A DNA stretch of 64,000 nt from Treponema sp. Marseille-Q3903. GTDB taxonomy: Bacteria; Spirochaetota; Spirochaetia; Treponematales; Treponemataceae. Under the pieces are notes generated by a model. That model was not told the origin of the DNA and searched no databases. It saw only the letters and a program-made list of their open reading frames with translations. Below are positions 24,978 through 33,483 of the stretch, in pieces. A program made the position numbers and the translations under genes. The number at the start of each line of letters is the position of its first letter. Within the stretch, counting starts at the first letter, position 1. The DNA lies in NCBI RefSeq assembly GCF_014334335.1, contig NZ_JACSEU010000001.1, positions 1,922,001 through 1,986,000 on the forward strand, given 5' to 3'.

Positions 24978-26591
24978 TTAAAAATAATATGGGCTGTCTA
25001 AAAGGGTCGCCATCGTCATCACTATATCAAGAAAACCTTTTTTTTGTCTTTTTGTATAAAGCTGAACATAGATGGCGTTGTTTTTATCATCAACAGAAAC
25101 ATCCCGTATTTGCACAGAGTCGTTTTCAGAAAAACTCATTTCATCTGCGCTGCTGCCCTGAATAATTTTTTCTATTGTATAGGAATTTTTATTCAATGTC
25201 GATGACGACTTTAGCTTCATCCCGAACAACGGTTCCATCGCATTTGAAATCAAATCAGATTCATATATCTCTTTACCCGGATTTTCAGAGCGTTTATCAA
25301 GATATATTTTACATTCTCTATCACTTCCGTCAGAAGTTAAATATTTGCACTTCAGCATTGTCTCGTGCTCGTAAGCCATCAAAATATAGTTCATATCATC
25401 TAGCGAAGTAATTTTATTTCCATCAAGTTCATAAATCACATCTCCTGAACGCAGCCCGCTTATAAATGCTGAACCTCCCGGCATGACATATTGAATTTCA
25501 ACGCCGACTTTCTTTTTTCCATTTCGCTTTGTGTGACCGTAACAGCCAGTCCACGTATGGACAACTTCGCCGTTGCTGTACATTGAATTGAGCACCTGTT
25601 TTAAGTATTCAACAGGAATCGCAAAGTTCAGCCCCTGATAACGAAGCATCCCTGCAAACACGACAGCCTGAACGTTCATATTAGAGTCAATCAGCGGGCC
25701 ACCGGAGTTTCCTGAATTTATCGCAGCATCAATCTGGAATACATTTCCAAGCGAAAGAAGTTTGCGGTCTGTAGATGAGATGATTCCCGAAGTCAACGTG
25801 CCTTCAAGCCCAATCGGAGTACCGATTGCAGAAACTTTATCTCCGACGTGTAAATCTTTACTTGAATTGAGACTTAGGACATATTTTGGAGTGATTTCTG
25901 TTTTTAGAAGCGCAAGGTCTAAAATCGGGTCATAACCGATAACTTTTGCAGGAATTTTTGTATCAGGGTCTTCAAGTTGTTTGATGTAAAGCCTTGAATA
26001 GCCTTCGTATTTCGGGTCTACCATCGACTCTATCACGTGATGATTTGTGACGATGTAGCCGCGGCTGTCAATAAAAAAACCCGAACCTATCACAACATCG
26101 GCATATCCTGCTCCATTTTGCACTTTTACACCGCGGTCAACCAACACAGTGACAGTAGCGTCTATACAGTCGCCTATAGACTTTGGAGCATGCTGATTTT
26201 TTTTTGAAATTCCCGGTATATCTTTTGCAATCAAATCATCTATGGCTGCTAAAGAATATTTAACATTTTTCCATCCTGCCGATTCGAGAGATTTATAATA
26301 TTTTTTTGCATCAAAATATTTTTTTTCTTCAATTGATTTTGACAGTTGTGTCTCAACATTTTTTATACATCTGTCGATTACATCTTGATTTCCAAGCAAA
26401 ATAGAGCGCCACATTGCACGGACAGGCTCAAATTCAAGATAGGAGTTTATTCGTTGTATTTCACTCTCTACGATGTCTTTATCAGAATAATCAAGAGGTT
26501 CAATAATTTTTTTATTTACGGAGACACAAGAGAGCAACCACAAAGAAAGCCCGGCAGCACACAAAGCAGATTTTATGACTTTTGTTCCCAT
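24978..26591 (-). CDS. HtrA/DegP-like lipoprotein serine protease
   Basis: 537 aa with a lipobox (SLWLLSC, Cys22), so probably membrane-anchored and periplasmic. The trypsin-like domain has His185 (TNHHV), Asp225 (LDLALL) and Ser296 (GNSGGPL), giving a complete triad. A PDZ domain follows (VGVEIQYVMPGGSAFISGLRSGDVIYELDGNKI), then about 110 residues of unknown type. The first 130 residues are a helical region not usual in DegP. Its start overlaps the stop of the preceding gene as TAATG. Expected role: protein quality control or stress proteolysis in the envelope. Confidence 0.9.
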   Translation of the reverse strand: MGTKVIKSALCAAGLSLWLLSCVSVNKKIIEPLDYSDKDIVESEIQRINSYLEFEPVRAMWRSILLGNQDVIDRCIKNVETQLSKSIEEKKYFDAKKYYKSLESAGWKNVKYSLAAIDDLIAKDIPGISKKNQHAPKSIGDCIDATVTVLVDRGVKVQNGAGYADVVIGSGFFIDSRGYIVTNHHVIESMVDPKYEGYSRLYIKQLEDPDTKIPAKVIGYDPILDLALLKTEITPKYVLSLNSSKDLHVGDKVSAIGTPIGLEGTLTSGIISSTDRKLLSLGNVFQIDAAINSGNSGGPLIDSNMNVQAVVFAGMLRYQGLNFAIPVEYLKQVLNSMYSNGEVVHTWTGCYGHTKRNGKKKVGVEIQYVMPGGSAFISGLRSGDVIYELDGNKITSLDDMNYILMAYEHETMLKCKYLTSDGSDRECKIYLDKRSENPGKEIYESDLISNAMEPLFGMKLKSSSTLNKNSYTIEKIIQGSSADEMSFSENDSVQIRDVSVDDKNNAIYVQLYTKRQKKGFLDIVMTMATLLDSPYYF

Positions 26592-28669
26592 TACTTAGAA
26601 ACCTCTTCTGTAACTTCTGACTGAGGAAGAATTCTTAAATAATAACAATTATCGACTTTGATTACGGAAATCCGCTGCCCTTCAACCTGAATGACAGATA
26701 AAGTTCCCTGTTCAAGTTTATCGCTTATTTTTTTTATAACTTTTATTTCAAGGTCGCCCGAGCCTCTTTCTTCAATCCAATATATATTTTCAGATTCTCC
26801 TGCATAAATCATAACTTCTTGATTATCGTAAATCATTTTTACAGGAATTTTATCAATTACGGTCAGCGAAAGTTTTTTCAATCCGTTAGAATCAAAATAA
26901 ATTGTCTCTTCAATCTGCTCTTCACCGTCTTTTTTAGGATATTTTATGTATTGGCAATCCCATATACCATTATCATCACTATCCCAAATTGTGACTTTTC
27001 CTCCATCTTCAAGATATTCTTCAGTAAATTCATAGTTTGTGTTGCCGTTGCGGTCAATCTGAACTTTTCTGAGATATAGATTAGAGCTGTTTGCAGCTGA
27101 TGTAAAAATATCTGTCACCATTGTATCTGCAGGCATTGAACTAGGCGCATAATCATAGATTTCTGATGTTTCGTAATAACCATCATTGTCGTAATCAACA
27201 TACCGAATAAAAGGAACGCCTGTTGTAAAATCGCATGTTGCATATTTATGTTCCCCTTGTATAAAGTTTGCAAATACAAGTTTCCCCTCGTAAGTCGTGT
27301 AAACTACTTTTGCATTTTCGCGCTCTTTTGTCGGCAACTCTACGCTCGATGAAAGCAATACAAGTTCTCGCGGTGTCGGCAATTTTTCGCTTTCATCAAT
27401 CAGAGGAATATAAAATTCAAGATTCAGTTTTGAAAATATTTCGTCCTTTACAAGCTCAAAAGGGCTTAAAAGTAGAGAATCTTCAAAAAAATTGAATGTA
27501 AAATTGTCATTGTTGAACACGACCCTTGAGACTTTTGGATATGTATCGTAAAAAATTTCCGTATTCTTTGCATTAAAATAGGCAAAAAGAGGAACCCCAA
27601 AATCGAATGAAGAATATAAGTCGGTGACACCGTCGTTGTCCTTGTCGTATTTTATATAAGATGGACGACCAAGTTCGTATTCGACTGTCAGTTCATTCTG
27701 TAAATCATCATTTGTATCGATGAAAATTGAACCGTTGAAATTTGCAAGTTTTTCGGCAATATTTTGCTTTACGCCATCATCCTTTATAGCCTTTACAAAA
27801 CTCTCGAGCATTTCGAGCGAAATTGAATTGCCAAGAGAATCAAAAAACATTTCAAATGCCTGCTTTTCTGAATAAATACCGCTTTGCAATCCGAGGTATG
27901 CGAGCAGAGGGCTTTCGGAAGTTTTTTTTGCATCTATTGCTCGCAAAAGTCTTTCTCGTTCTGATTTTTCTGCAAATGATGTTGCAAGAAGTTCAACAAC
28001 ATAGTTTTTGTTTGAATAATCAGGTAGCTTTATGATGTATGACGAAGCGATATCTTTTACAATTTCGGGGATTTCGTAATCAACATCTTCAAGGTATGAT
28101 TTATTGACAAACATCGATTCAAACAAAAAGAAAATATAAGGGAAGCGTTCATCATCAGGATAAATCCTTCTCACGCTGTTCAATTTGAGCCTTGCATTTG
28201 CAATAGAATCTGAAGTTTTCATTCTGTAATAATTTTTTATTCTGATAAACTCGGCGTCGGCAGAATATATAAATGATTCACTGTCAAGGACGTTTAAAGA
28301 TTGGGCATATTTTCCTGTGTCGGACAAAAGATCTGCCAACAGTATTCTAGCACCTGCTTTAGAATATCCAACCCAATTGTTTTTGTCGAACGCAGCCTGA
28401 ATAATTTTGAGCACTTCGGCGCGTGTTTTTCCGGCGTTTATTTCTGCACCTGCTTTTACATAAAATAAATCGGAGATGCTGTCATCATAAGAAATACCTA
28501 AATCTGCCTGTTTTATTGCATTTTCCCAGTCTTTGCCGGCAAGACAGCTTTCTGCGAATTTCAAGCATCGCAGTGCTGTATTTTTGTTTGCGGTTCCGGC
28601 TGAATTCTGTGAGAACACGCAAAATGCAAAAGATAAAAAAACAAATGATATTGCTAAAAACTTTTTCAT
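26591..28669 (-). CDS. Secreted TPR protein with Asp-rich calcium-type loops
   Basis: 692 aa from the ATG at 28669, which overlaps the tilS stop as ATGA. The signal peptide is MKKFLAISFVFLSFAFCVFS. Residues about 25-110 are TPR-like (LRCLKFAESCLAGKDWENAIKQADLGI). The C-terminal half carries repeated D-x-D-x-D-G loops: DKDNDGVTDLY, DYDNDGYYETSE, DRNGNTNYEF and DSDDNGIWDCQY, as in EF-hand-like or thrombospondin type-3 calcium motifs. Function is unknown. Probably periplasmic or outer-membrane associated, and co-transcribed with the HtrA-like protease. Confidence 0.8.
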   Translation of the reverse strand: MKKFLAISFVFLSFAFCVFSQNSAGTANKNTALRCLKFAESCLAGKDWENAIKQADLGISYDDSISDLFYVKAGAEINAGKTRAEVLKIIQAAFDKNNWVGYSKAGARILLADLLSDTGKYAQSLNVLDSESFIYSADAEFIRIKNYYRMKTSDSIANARLKLNSVRRIYPDDERFPYIFFLFESMFVNKSYLEDVDYEIPEIVKDIASSYIIKLPDYSNKNYVVELLATSFAEKSERERLLRAIDAKKTSESPLLAYLGLQSGIYSEKQAFEMFFDSLGNSISLEMLESFVKAIKDDGVKQNIAEKLANFNGSIFIDTNDDLQNELTVEYELGRPSYIKYDKDNDGVTDLYSSFDFGVPLFAYFNAKNTEIFYDTYPKVSRVVFNNDNFTFNFFEDSLLLSPFELVKDEIFSKLNLEFYIPLIDESEKLPTPRELVLLSSSVELPTKERENAKVVYTTYEGKLVFANFIQGEHKYATCDFTTGVPFIRYVDYDNDGYYETSEIYDYAPSSMPADTMVTDIFTSAANSSNLYLRKVQIDRNGNTNYEFTEEYLEDGGKVTIWDSDDNGIWDCQYIKYPKKDGEEQIEETIYFDSNGLKKLSLTVIDKIPVKMIYDNQEVMIYAGESENIYWIEERGSGDLEIKVIKKISDKLEQGTLSVIQVEGQRISVIKVDNCYYLRILPQSEVTEEVSK

Positions 28670-30003
28670 AACTTTACGATCCAATCCTTATATCCGAGAA
28701 AACATGCAAATATGCATTTTATCGGTTGTGTACTGCCGGAAAGTTCCTGAAGTACAACAACTTTTTCCCTATCTTCATTTGAAACGTGCCAATCCGACAG
28801 TATATCGCTGACATTTTTCATTTTTCCATCAGCACTTTTTATCTGATCCCCGATACGCACGCTCCTCAAACAAAAAGGGGAAGTCGCCCCGAGTGCCTTT
28901 AATTGTAAAACATCAAATTTTACAAAAGGTAACTCAATCTCACAATTATCTTTTAGACAAGCTTCGTCTATTATAACAAAAAAATTTGAATCGGTATCGC
29001 TTTTAGAAAGTTTTTTTACACTTATAGTGCCGTTTTTTACCTCGATTTTAATGCTGCTAAACTGTTTAATAAAACAGCCTGACTTTCTATTTTCTGACAC
29101 AGAATTGATAACATCTTTTAGAAAAGCGTATGGAATCCGTTTTGTTTCGCCGGCATCATTGCATGCTTTAAGCAAAACGCGTATTTTTACAGACTCGGGA
29201 AGCTCAACAAAATCAGAAAGCGATATTTCACATTGTTTATGATTTTTTAGAATAATCGATATCATCTGATTTATTGCATCGGAATCTTCCACAGATTTTT
29301 CTCCACCGCTCAAAACAGCTTTTTGCCAGCCTGGAAACTCTTTATCTAAAAATGGAACGAGTTTTAATCTGATTTTATTTCGGAAATATTCTGTTTCAAA
29401 GTTTGTGCAGTCTGTCCGCCATGCAATTTTTTTTTCATTTAAATATTTTTCAATTTCACACCGTTCGATATTCAAAAGAGGTCTGACAAATTTTCCGCGT
29501 GTGGGTTTTATTCCACCGGAAGAATCACAAGAACTCCCCTGCAAAAAACGCATGAGCAATGTTTCTAACTGATCATTTTTATTGTGTGCAAGGCATAGCG
29601 CATCAAGATTTTTTTCTTTTATAAAAGATTCAAACGCCTGATAGCGCAGAGCTCTTGCAGCTTCTTCAATTCCTCCAGAGCGTTGTCGAGAGACCTCCGC
29701 AACCTCACCTTTTTTTAGTTTTACAACATCGCATTCAACTTTTAATCCGTCTTGTCGCAATTTACGGCACATCTCTTCGACGTAATTTGCATCTCCATCA
29801 GATTCCTCAGCCAAGCGAATATTGTGATTGACAGTGATTACAAATAGAGGGATATCTAATTCAGAAAGAATAGAACTCAATGAAACTAAAAGGGAAATCG
29901 AATCTGCACCGCCGGAAACAGCCGCTCCGAGCCGCATTTTTTTTTCGAGAGTAATTCCACATTTTATAAGATTATTTTTTACATCATTTTCAAATTTGCA
30001 CAT
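28666..30003 (-). CDS. tilS: tRNA(Ile)-lysidine synthetase
   Basis: Modifies C34 of the tRNA-Ile(CAU) anticodon to lysidine, letting it read AUA. 445 aa. The N-type ATP pyrophosphatase loop is SGGADS (30-35). The family motifs TVNHNIR, EEAARALRYQAFE, CLAHNKNDQLETLLMRFLQG and the C-terminal SDWHVSNEDREK region are present. The ATG directly follows the U-tract of the rplY terminator, with no Shine-Dalgarno. A promoter nested in the terminator (see separate entry) probably drives it together with the TPR and HtrA genes. Confidence 0.93.
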   Translation of the reverse strand: MCKFENDVKNNLIKCGITLEKKMRLGAAVSGGADSISLLVSLSSILSELDIPLFVITVNHNIRLAEESDGDANYVEEMCRKLRQDGLKVECDVVKLKKGEVAEVSRQRSGGIEEAARALRYQAFESFIKEKNLDALCLAHNKNDQLETLLMRFLQGSSCDSSGGIKPTRGKFVRPLLNIERCEIEKYLNEKKIAWRTDCTNFETEYFRNKIRLKLVPFLDKEFPGWQKAVLSGGEKSVEDSDAINQMISIILKNHKQCEISLSDFVELPESVKIRVLLKACNDAGETKRIPYAFLKDVINSVSENRKSGCFIKQFSSIKIEVKNGTISVKKLSKSDTDSNFFVIIDEACLKDNCEIELPFVKFDVLQLKALGATSPFCLRSVRIGDQIKSADGKMKNVSDILSDWHVSNEDREKVVVLQELSGSTQPIKCIFACFLGYKDWIVKL

Positions 30004-30032
30004 AAAAAAAGACTGCCCTTTTAGGACAGCCT
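30004..30032 (-). terminator. Rho-independent terminator of rplY
   Basis: Minus-strand hairpin: AGGCTGTCC (30032-30024), loop TAAAA, GGGCAGTCT (30018-30010), nine pairs with two G-U, followed by seven U. It ends one base before the tilS start codon. Confidence 0.85.
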
Positions 30033-30034
30033 TT

Positions 30035-30063
30035 ATTATACAACAGATTGTATCTATTATCTA
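30035..30063 (-). promoter_or_regulatory. tilS promoter overlapping the rplY terminator region
   Basis: Minus strand: TAGATA (30063-30058), 17-bp spacer, TATAAT (30040-30035). Predicted start near 30028 lies in the first arm of the terminator hairpin, so the tilS transcript would lack part of that arm and could not fold the terminator. Confidence 0.55.
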
Positions 30064-30082
30064 TCGAGCCATCAAATTAAGA

Positions 30083-30634
30083 TTAACGTGCCGGTGACAC
30101 AGTAACCAATGGAAGATTAGAATCTGTAAGGATTTCAACTTTTTTACCGAGATCCAAATCTTTTACACGTAGTGCTTCGCTTATATTGATGTTGGAGATA
30201 TCTGCAACAATTGTTTCAGGAAGGTCAGTGATGGCAGCCTTGATTTTGATTTCATTATTTCTTTCAATTTTGAAACCACCTTTAAGAACGCCGGCTGGTG
30301 TTCCTGTGTAATGAATTTTAATTTTCATTACAAGCTTTTCGTCTGCATTTGGGGCAAAGAAATCTGCATGAAGAACTTTGTCTGTGCGGATATTGTACTC
30401 AACATCCTTGATCAAAGTTGTAAATTCCTTTCCGTCAACTACAAGTGCAATATTTGTTGTAGGTGTAACTGTTCTCCAGATTTTGTTGAATGCAACTTCA
30501 TCAACGTCAATAGAAGTAGCCTCCCCTTTTCCATTGTAAACAACAGCAGGGATACGTCCTTCTTTGCGAAGATTTTTAGCAGCTGTTTTTCCGGTTACAG
30601 TTCTTGTTTTAGCATCAAGTTTCTGCTTACTCAT
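30083..30634 (-). CDS. rplY: 50S ribosomal protein L25 (CTC form)
   Basis: 183 aa, the long form with the C-terminal TL5/CTC domain. The N-terminal domain begins LDAKTRTVTGKTAAKNLRKEGRIPAVVYNGKG and binds 5S rRNA. The C-terminal beta domain contains GVLKGGFKIERNNEIKIKA and LPETIVADISNINISEALRVKDLDL. AAGGAG lies 10 nt before the ATG. It is preceded by tRNA-Gln and spoVG and followed by a strong terminator. Confidence 0.96.
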   Translation of the reverse strand: MSKQKLDAKTRTVTGKTAAKNLRKEGRIPAVVYNGKGEATSIDVDEVAFNKIWRTVTPTTNIALVVDGKEFTTLIKDVEYNIRTDKVLHADFFAPNADEKLVMKIKIHYTGTPAGVLKGGFKIERNNEIKIKAAITDLPETIVADISNINISEALRVKDLDLGKKVEILTDSNLPLVTVSPAR

Positions 30635-30666
30635 TTTCTTAAAGCTCCTTATATCTCTAAAATGAA

Positions 30667-30739
30667 CTGGGTCGGCTGGATTCGAACCAGCGGAATGACG
30701 GCACCAAAAGCCGTTGTCTTACCACTTGACGACGACCCA
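30667..30739 (-). tRNA. tRNA-Gln (anticodon TTG)
   Basis: 73 nt including the discriminator G; CCA is not encoded. Acceptor arms TGGGTCG/CGACCCA pair fully. The anticodon arm is ACGGC-TTTTGGT-GCCGT with anticodon TTG, reading CAA and CAG. The T arm holds GGTTCGAATCC. A U at position 1 and G at the discriminator fit glutamine tRNAs. It lies between spoVG and rplY on the same strand. Confidence 0.97.
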
Positions 30740-30764
30740 ATATAGGAGCTTAGTATATCACAAA

Positions 30765-31046
30765 TCAATCATCAGGGGAAGTACCTGTTTCAACATGTCC
30801 TGCATTATATTCATAAAGAATTTTACTTTGAAGCTCAGTTCTAAAATCAGGACTAATAGGATGAGCTACATCTTTATATTCCCCGTTAGCAGTTTTTCTG
30901 CTGGGCATTGCAATGAAAAGTCCACTTTTCCCATCGATAATTTTTACGTTGTGAACTACGAAACAGTTGTCGAAAGTTGCAGTTACATAAGCCCGAAGTT
31001 TTCCTTCATCATCAACCTTTCTAATTCTTAATTCTGTAATTTGCAT
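30765..31046 (-). CDS. spoVG: SpoVG family nucleic-acid-binding regulator
   Basis: 93 aa. It begins MQITELRIRKVDDEGKLRAYVTATFDNCFVVHNVKIIDG and continues GLFIAMPSRKTANGEYKDVAHPISPDFR, the complete SpoVG signature. SpoVG proteins of spirochaetes and Firmicutes bind DNA and RNA site-specifically and modulate virulence or metabolic genes. AGTGGAGG Shine-Dalgarno. It follows ispE after 29 bp. Confidence 0.97.
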   Translation of the reverse strand: MQITELRIRKVDDEGKLRAYVTATFDNCFVVHNVKIIDGKSGLFIAMPSRKTANGEYKDVAHPISPDFRTELQSKILYEYNAGHVETGTSPDD

Positions 31047-31063
31047 AACACACCTCCACTAAA

Positions 31064-31082
31064 TTACACAATGACTTACACA
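31064..31082. repeat. 12-bp period repeat at the ispE stop
   Basis: ttacaca occurs at 31064-31070 and 31076-31082, period 12. Read on the minus strand this gives GTG TAA ... GTG TAA in frame, so the stop codon is duplicated four codons later. Confidence 0.5.
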
Positions 31083-31942
31083 GTCTTAACAAGTTTACAA
31101 TTCCAAGCACATGCAAGCAAACTACTTACAGCTTCAGCTTGTTGTCTTTCAGTAAACGCTCCAAAAACAGTCGAACCCGAACCTGACATTTCGGCATAAC
31201 AACATCCGGCTTTCTTTAGCTCGTTGATTGCTCGTCCAATCTCCTCATAATGAACTGCAACTACTGGAGTAAAGGTATTCGCTAATGTCCATTCTTTTAG
31301 CGGCTTATGGTAAACGAACTCAAATTCATCTAAATCAGGGGCATCAGATTTTTTTTCGACTTTGAACTCTTTATCTACAAGCTCGTAGGCAACTTTCGTA
31401 GAAGAGCTGACTTTCGGAAAAATCAGAAGTAAAAACAAATCATGTCGTGGTATAATATTATGTACAATTTCTCCGCGGCCTGAAACTAAAGCACAGCCTT
31501 TTCCTTCTTCATCACAATGCATAAAAAAGAAAACATCGCTGCCTATTTTTGATGAAATAAGATCAAGTTTCTCCTCATTTAACTTGATTTTATTTAATTT
31601 TTCGAGAACCTTGATTAAAGCTGCGGCATCCGAAGATCCGCCGCCTAACCCGCCGCCAGAAGGAATCCGTTTTTTAAGAAATACATTGACACCAATTGAA
31701 TTCTTTCCGGTCACATCACAGAATGCGTTATAAGCACTTACCAAAGTATTGTTTTCGGGCAACCGCATTGAATCGCAGTGAACCTCACAGACCATTTTGG
31801 GAACAGGAGTCACAATCAACTCGTCAAATAAATCGATTGTCTGAAATATACTCTCTATGTTGTGAAATCCGTCAGCTCGCTTTTGCAAAACTTTTAAGCC
31901 AAAATTTATTTTAGCGTAAGCTTTCACCGTAATTTCACGCAT
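31076..31942 (-). CDS. ispE: 4-diphosphocytidyl-2-C-methyl-D-erythritol kinase
   Basis: GHMP kinase of the MEP isoprenoid pathway, phosphorylating CDP-ME. 288 aa. N-terminal AYAKINFGLKVLQKRADGFHNIESIFQTI, the ATP loop PSGGGLGGGSSDAAA (94-107), and C-terminal MSGSGSTVFGAF. The start ATG has no Shine-Dalgarno. A strong promoter (TTGACA-18-TACAAT) ends 8 nt before it, so the transcript should be leaderless or have at most a few bases of leader. Confidence 0.95.
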   Translation of the reverse strand: MREITVKAYAKINFGLKVLQKRADGFHNIESIFQTIDLFDELIVTPVPKMVCEVHCDSMRLPENNTLVSAYNAFCDVTGKNSIGVNVFLKKRIPSGGGLGGGSSDAAALIKVLEKLNKIKLNEEKLDLISSKIGSDVFFFMHCDEEGKGCALVSGRGEIVHNIIPRHDLFLLLIFPKVSSSTKVAYELVDKEFKVEKKSDAPDLDEFEFVYHKPLKEWTLANTFTPVVAVHYEEIGRAINELKKAGCCYAEMSGSGSTVFGAFTERQQAEAVSSLLACAWNCKLVKTV

Positions 31943-31950
31943 ACACTTAC

Positions 31951-31980
31951 ATTGTATAACGTTTTTAACTTATATGTCAA
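31951..31980 (-). promoter_or_regulatory. ispE promoter, predicted leaderless start
   Basis: Minus strand: TTGACA (31980-31975), 18-bp spacer, TACAAT (31956-31951), then 8 nt to the ATG at 31942. Highest-scoring promoter by eye in this region. Confidence 0.8.
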
Positions 31981-32001
31981 AAAAAAATCAATTTTTCTTC
32001 C

Positions 32002-32022
32002 ATATATATATATATATATATA
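32002..32022. repeat. (AT)10 dinucleotide tract
   Basis: Twenty-one bases of uninterrupted AT alternation between the divergent genes ispE and dgt, 22 bp beyond the ispE -35 box. Such tracts are prone to slippage. Confidence 0.95.
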
Positions 32023-32109
32023 AGTATAGTATTTTAATTAAAACAAAAATAATTAATGACAAATCTCTTTTTATAATATAGAGTTATACTGGCTAAGGCG
32101 AGGCAAGAT

Positions 32110-33396
32110 ATGCAAAATTCTTTTTATGATGTGAGGATGTGCCCTGAAAATTCTAAATGGGAACAGGCCATCTCGCGGGAAATTGTTCTTTACAACAGAA
32201 ATAACGATATAAGAACAGATTTTGAACGCGATTACACTCGTATTTTGCACAGTCAGGCTTACCGCAGACTTAAGCATAAAACTCAAGTTTTTTTTGCTCC
32301 GCACAACGACCACATCTGTACAAGGATGGAACACGTTTTGCACGTCGCATCTGTCGCTTCTACAATTGCAAAATATCTTGGGCTGAATGAACAGCTGGCA
32401 AGTGCAATTGCAATGGGACACGACATCGGTCATGCGCCGTTCGGGCATCACGGGGAACACTGCCTCAACAGCTTGCTCGAACAAAAAGAAGGGAAAAACG
32501 CACCAAAAAAATTTTGGCACGAACGAAACAGTCTTTTTTTTGCCGACTACATTGAAACTCTCCAAGACCCTGACGGAGTTGAACAACCGCTAAACTTGAC
32601 GTATGCCGTGCGGGATGGGCTTATATGTCACTGTGGAGAAATTGACCAGCAGGGAATTAAACCTCGTGATGAGGCTATTGATTTATATTCGATAAAAAGG
32701 CCGGGACTCATTCAGCCGTTCACTTGGGAAGGCTGCGTCGTAAAGATTGCCGATAAGATTGCGTATCTCGGGCGGGATATTGAAGATGCACGTTCGTATC
32801 ACATAATCGATATGTCATCATACCGCACTTTGCGCGAGATTGTAGGGTCAACGCTAGGATTTGAGAATAAAGGTGCTCATGCTCTGAAAAGTGGGAAAGC
32901 AGTAAACACAACGGTTCTCATCAACGACCTTATATTAGACTTATGCGAACAAAGCAGCCCTGAAAAAGGACTTTGTTTTTCTGACCAATACTTTCGATTT
33001 ATCATTGAGCTAAAAAAATTCAATTATTCACACATTTACAATCACTGGAGGCTCGGCGAATTTGGTATTTATGCAGATAACATAATCGGAACACTTTATC
33101 GGACACTTCAAAAAACATATTTATATGCACAAAACGGACGAGTTGCACAAGCTCTAAAATTATACCCAAAACTCTGCGAGACTTTTGAAGACTGGCTTAT
33201 AAAATACACAAATTACAGACCGTTTATCAGCGAACGCCATTCGTTTGTAGATAAAAAAACAATATTAAAATACAACACTCAGACTGTATTTGATTTAAGC
33301 GATTCAAATTCTTTTACAAAATGCATAATCGAATACATTTCCGGGATGACAGACCAGTTTGCAATCCAAGTTTACGAAGAAATAATCTCATTCTAA
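32110..33396 (+). CDS. dgt: dGTP triphosphohydrolase-like HD protein
   Basis: 428 aa, the type found in Gram-positives and spirochaetes. HD motif: histidine in RMEHVLHVASVAS, then the paired HD in MGHDIGHAPFGHHGE, and a distal aspartate in KIADKIAYLGRDIEDA. NB: YNRNNDIRTDFERDYTRILHSQAYRRLKHKTQVF is the conserved N-terminal signature. It hydrolyses dNTPs to deoxynucleoside and triphosphate and so lowers dNTP pools. GCGAGG precedes the ATG by about 8 nt. TATAAT at 32072-32077 may be its -10 box. Confidence 0.92.
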   Translation: MQNSFYDVRMCPENSKWEQAISREIVLYNRNNDIRTDFERDYTRILHSQAYRRLKHKTQVFFAPHNDHICTRMEHVLHVASVASTIAKYLGLNEQLASAIAMGHDIGHAPFGHHGEHCLNSLLEQKEGKNAPKKFWHERNSLFFADYIETLQDPDGVEQPLNLTYAVRDGLICHCGEIDQQGIKPRDEAIDLYSIKRPGLIQPFTWEGCVVKIADKIAYLGRDIEDARSYHIIDMSSYRTLREIVGSTLGFENKGAHALKSGKAVNTTVLINDLILDLCEQSSPEKGLCFSDQYFRFIIELKKFNYSHIYNHWRLGEFGIYADNIIGTLYRTLQKTYLYAQNGRVAQALKLYPKLCETFEDWLIKYTNYRPFISERHSFVDKKTILKYNTQTVFDLSDSNSFTKCIIEYISGMTDQFAIQVYEEIISF

Positions 33397-33428
33397 AACT
33401 GGGAGTTTGCTGCATTTGTATTTTTTGC

Positions 33429-33464
33429 GAACACATTTTCGTGCACATTTTTGACAGCATTTAT
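33429..33464. repeat. 12-bp repeats downstream of dgt
   Basis: gaacacattttc, gtgcacattttt and gacagcatttat follow each other without gaps (period 12). The first two match at 9 of 12 positions; the third is degenerate. They begin 32 bp after the dgt stop. Confidence 0.55.
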
Positions 33465-33468
33465 TTTA

Positions 33469-33483
33469 ATTTATTTATTTATT
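33469..33483. repeat. ATTT tetranucleotide repeat over the recX stop
   Basis: 3.75 copies of ATTT; the recX TAA (33475-33477 on the minus strand) lies inside. A 4-bp period puts a TAA in every frame. Confidence 0.7.
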
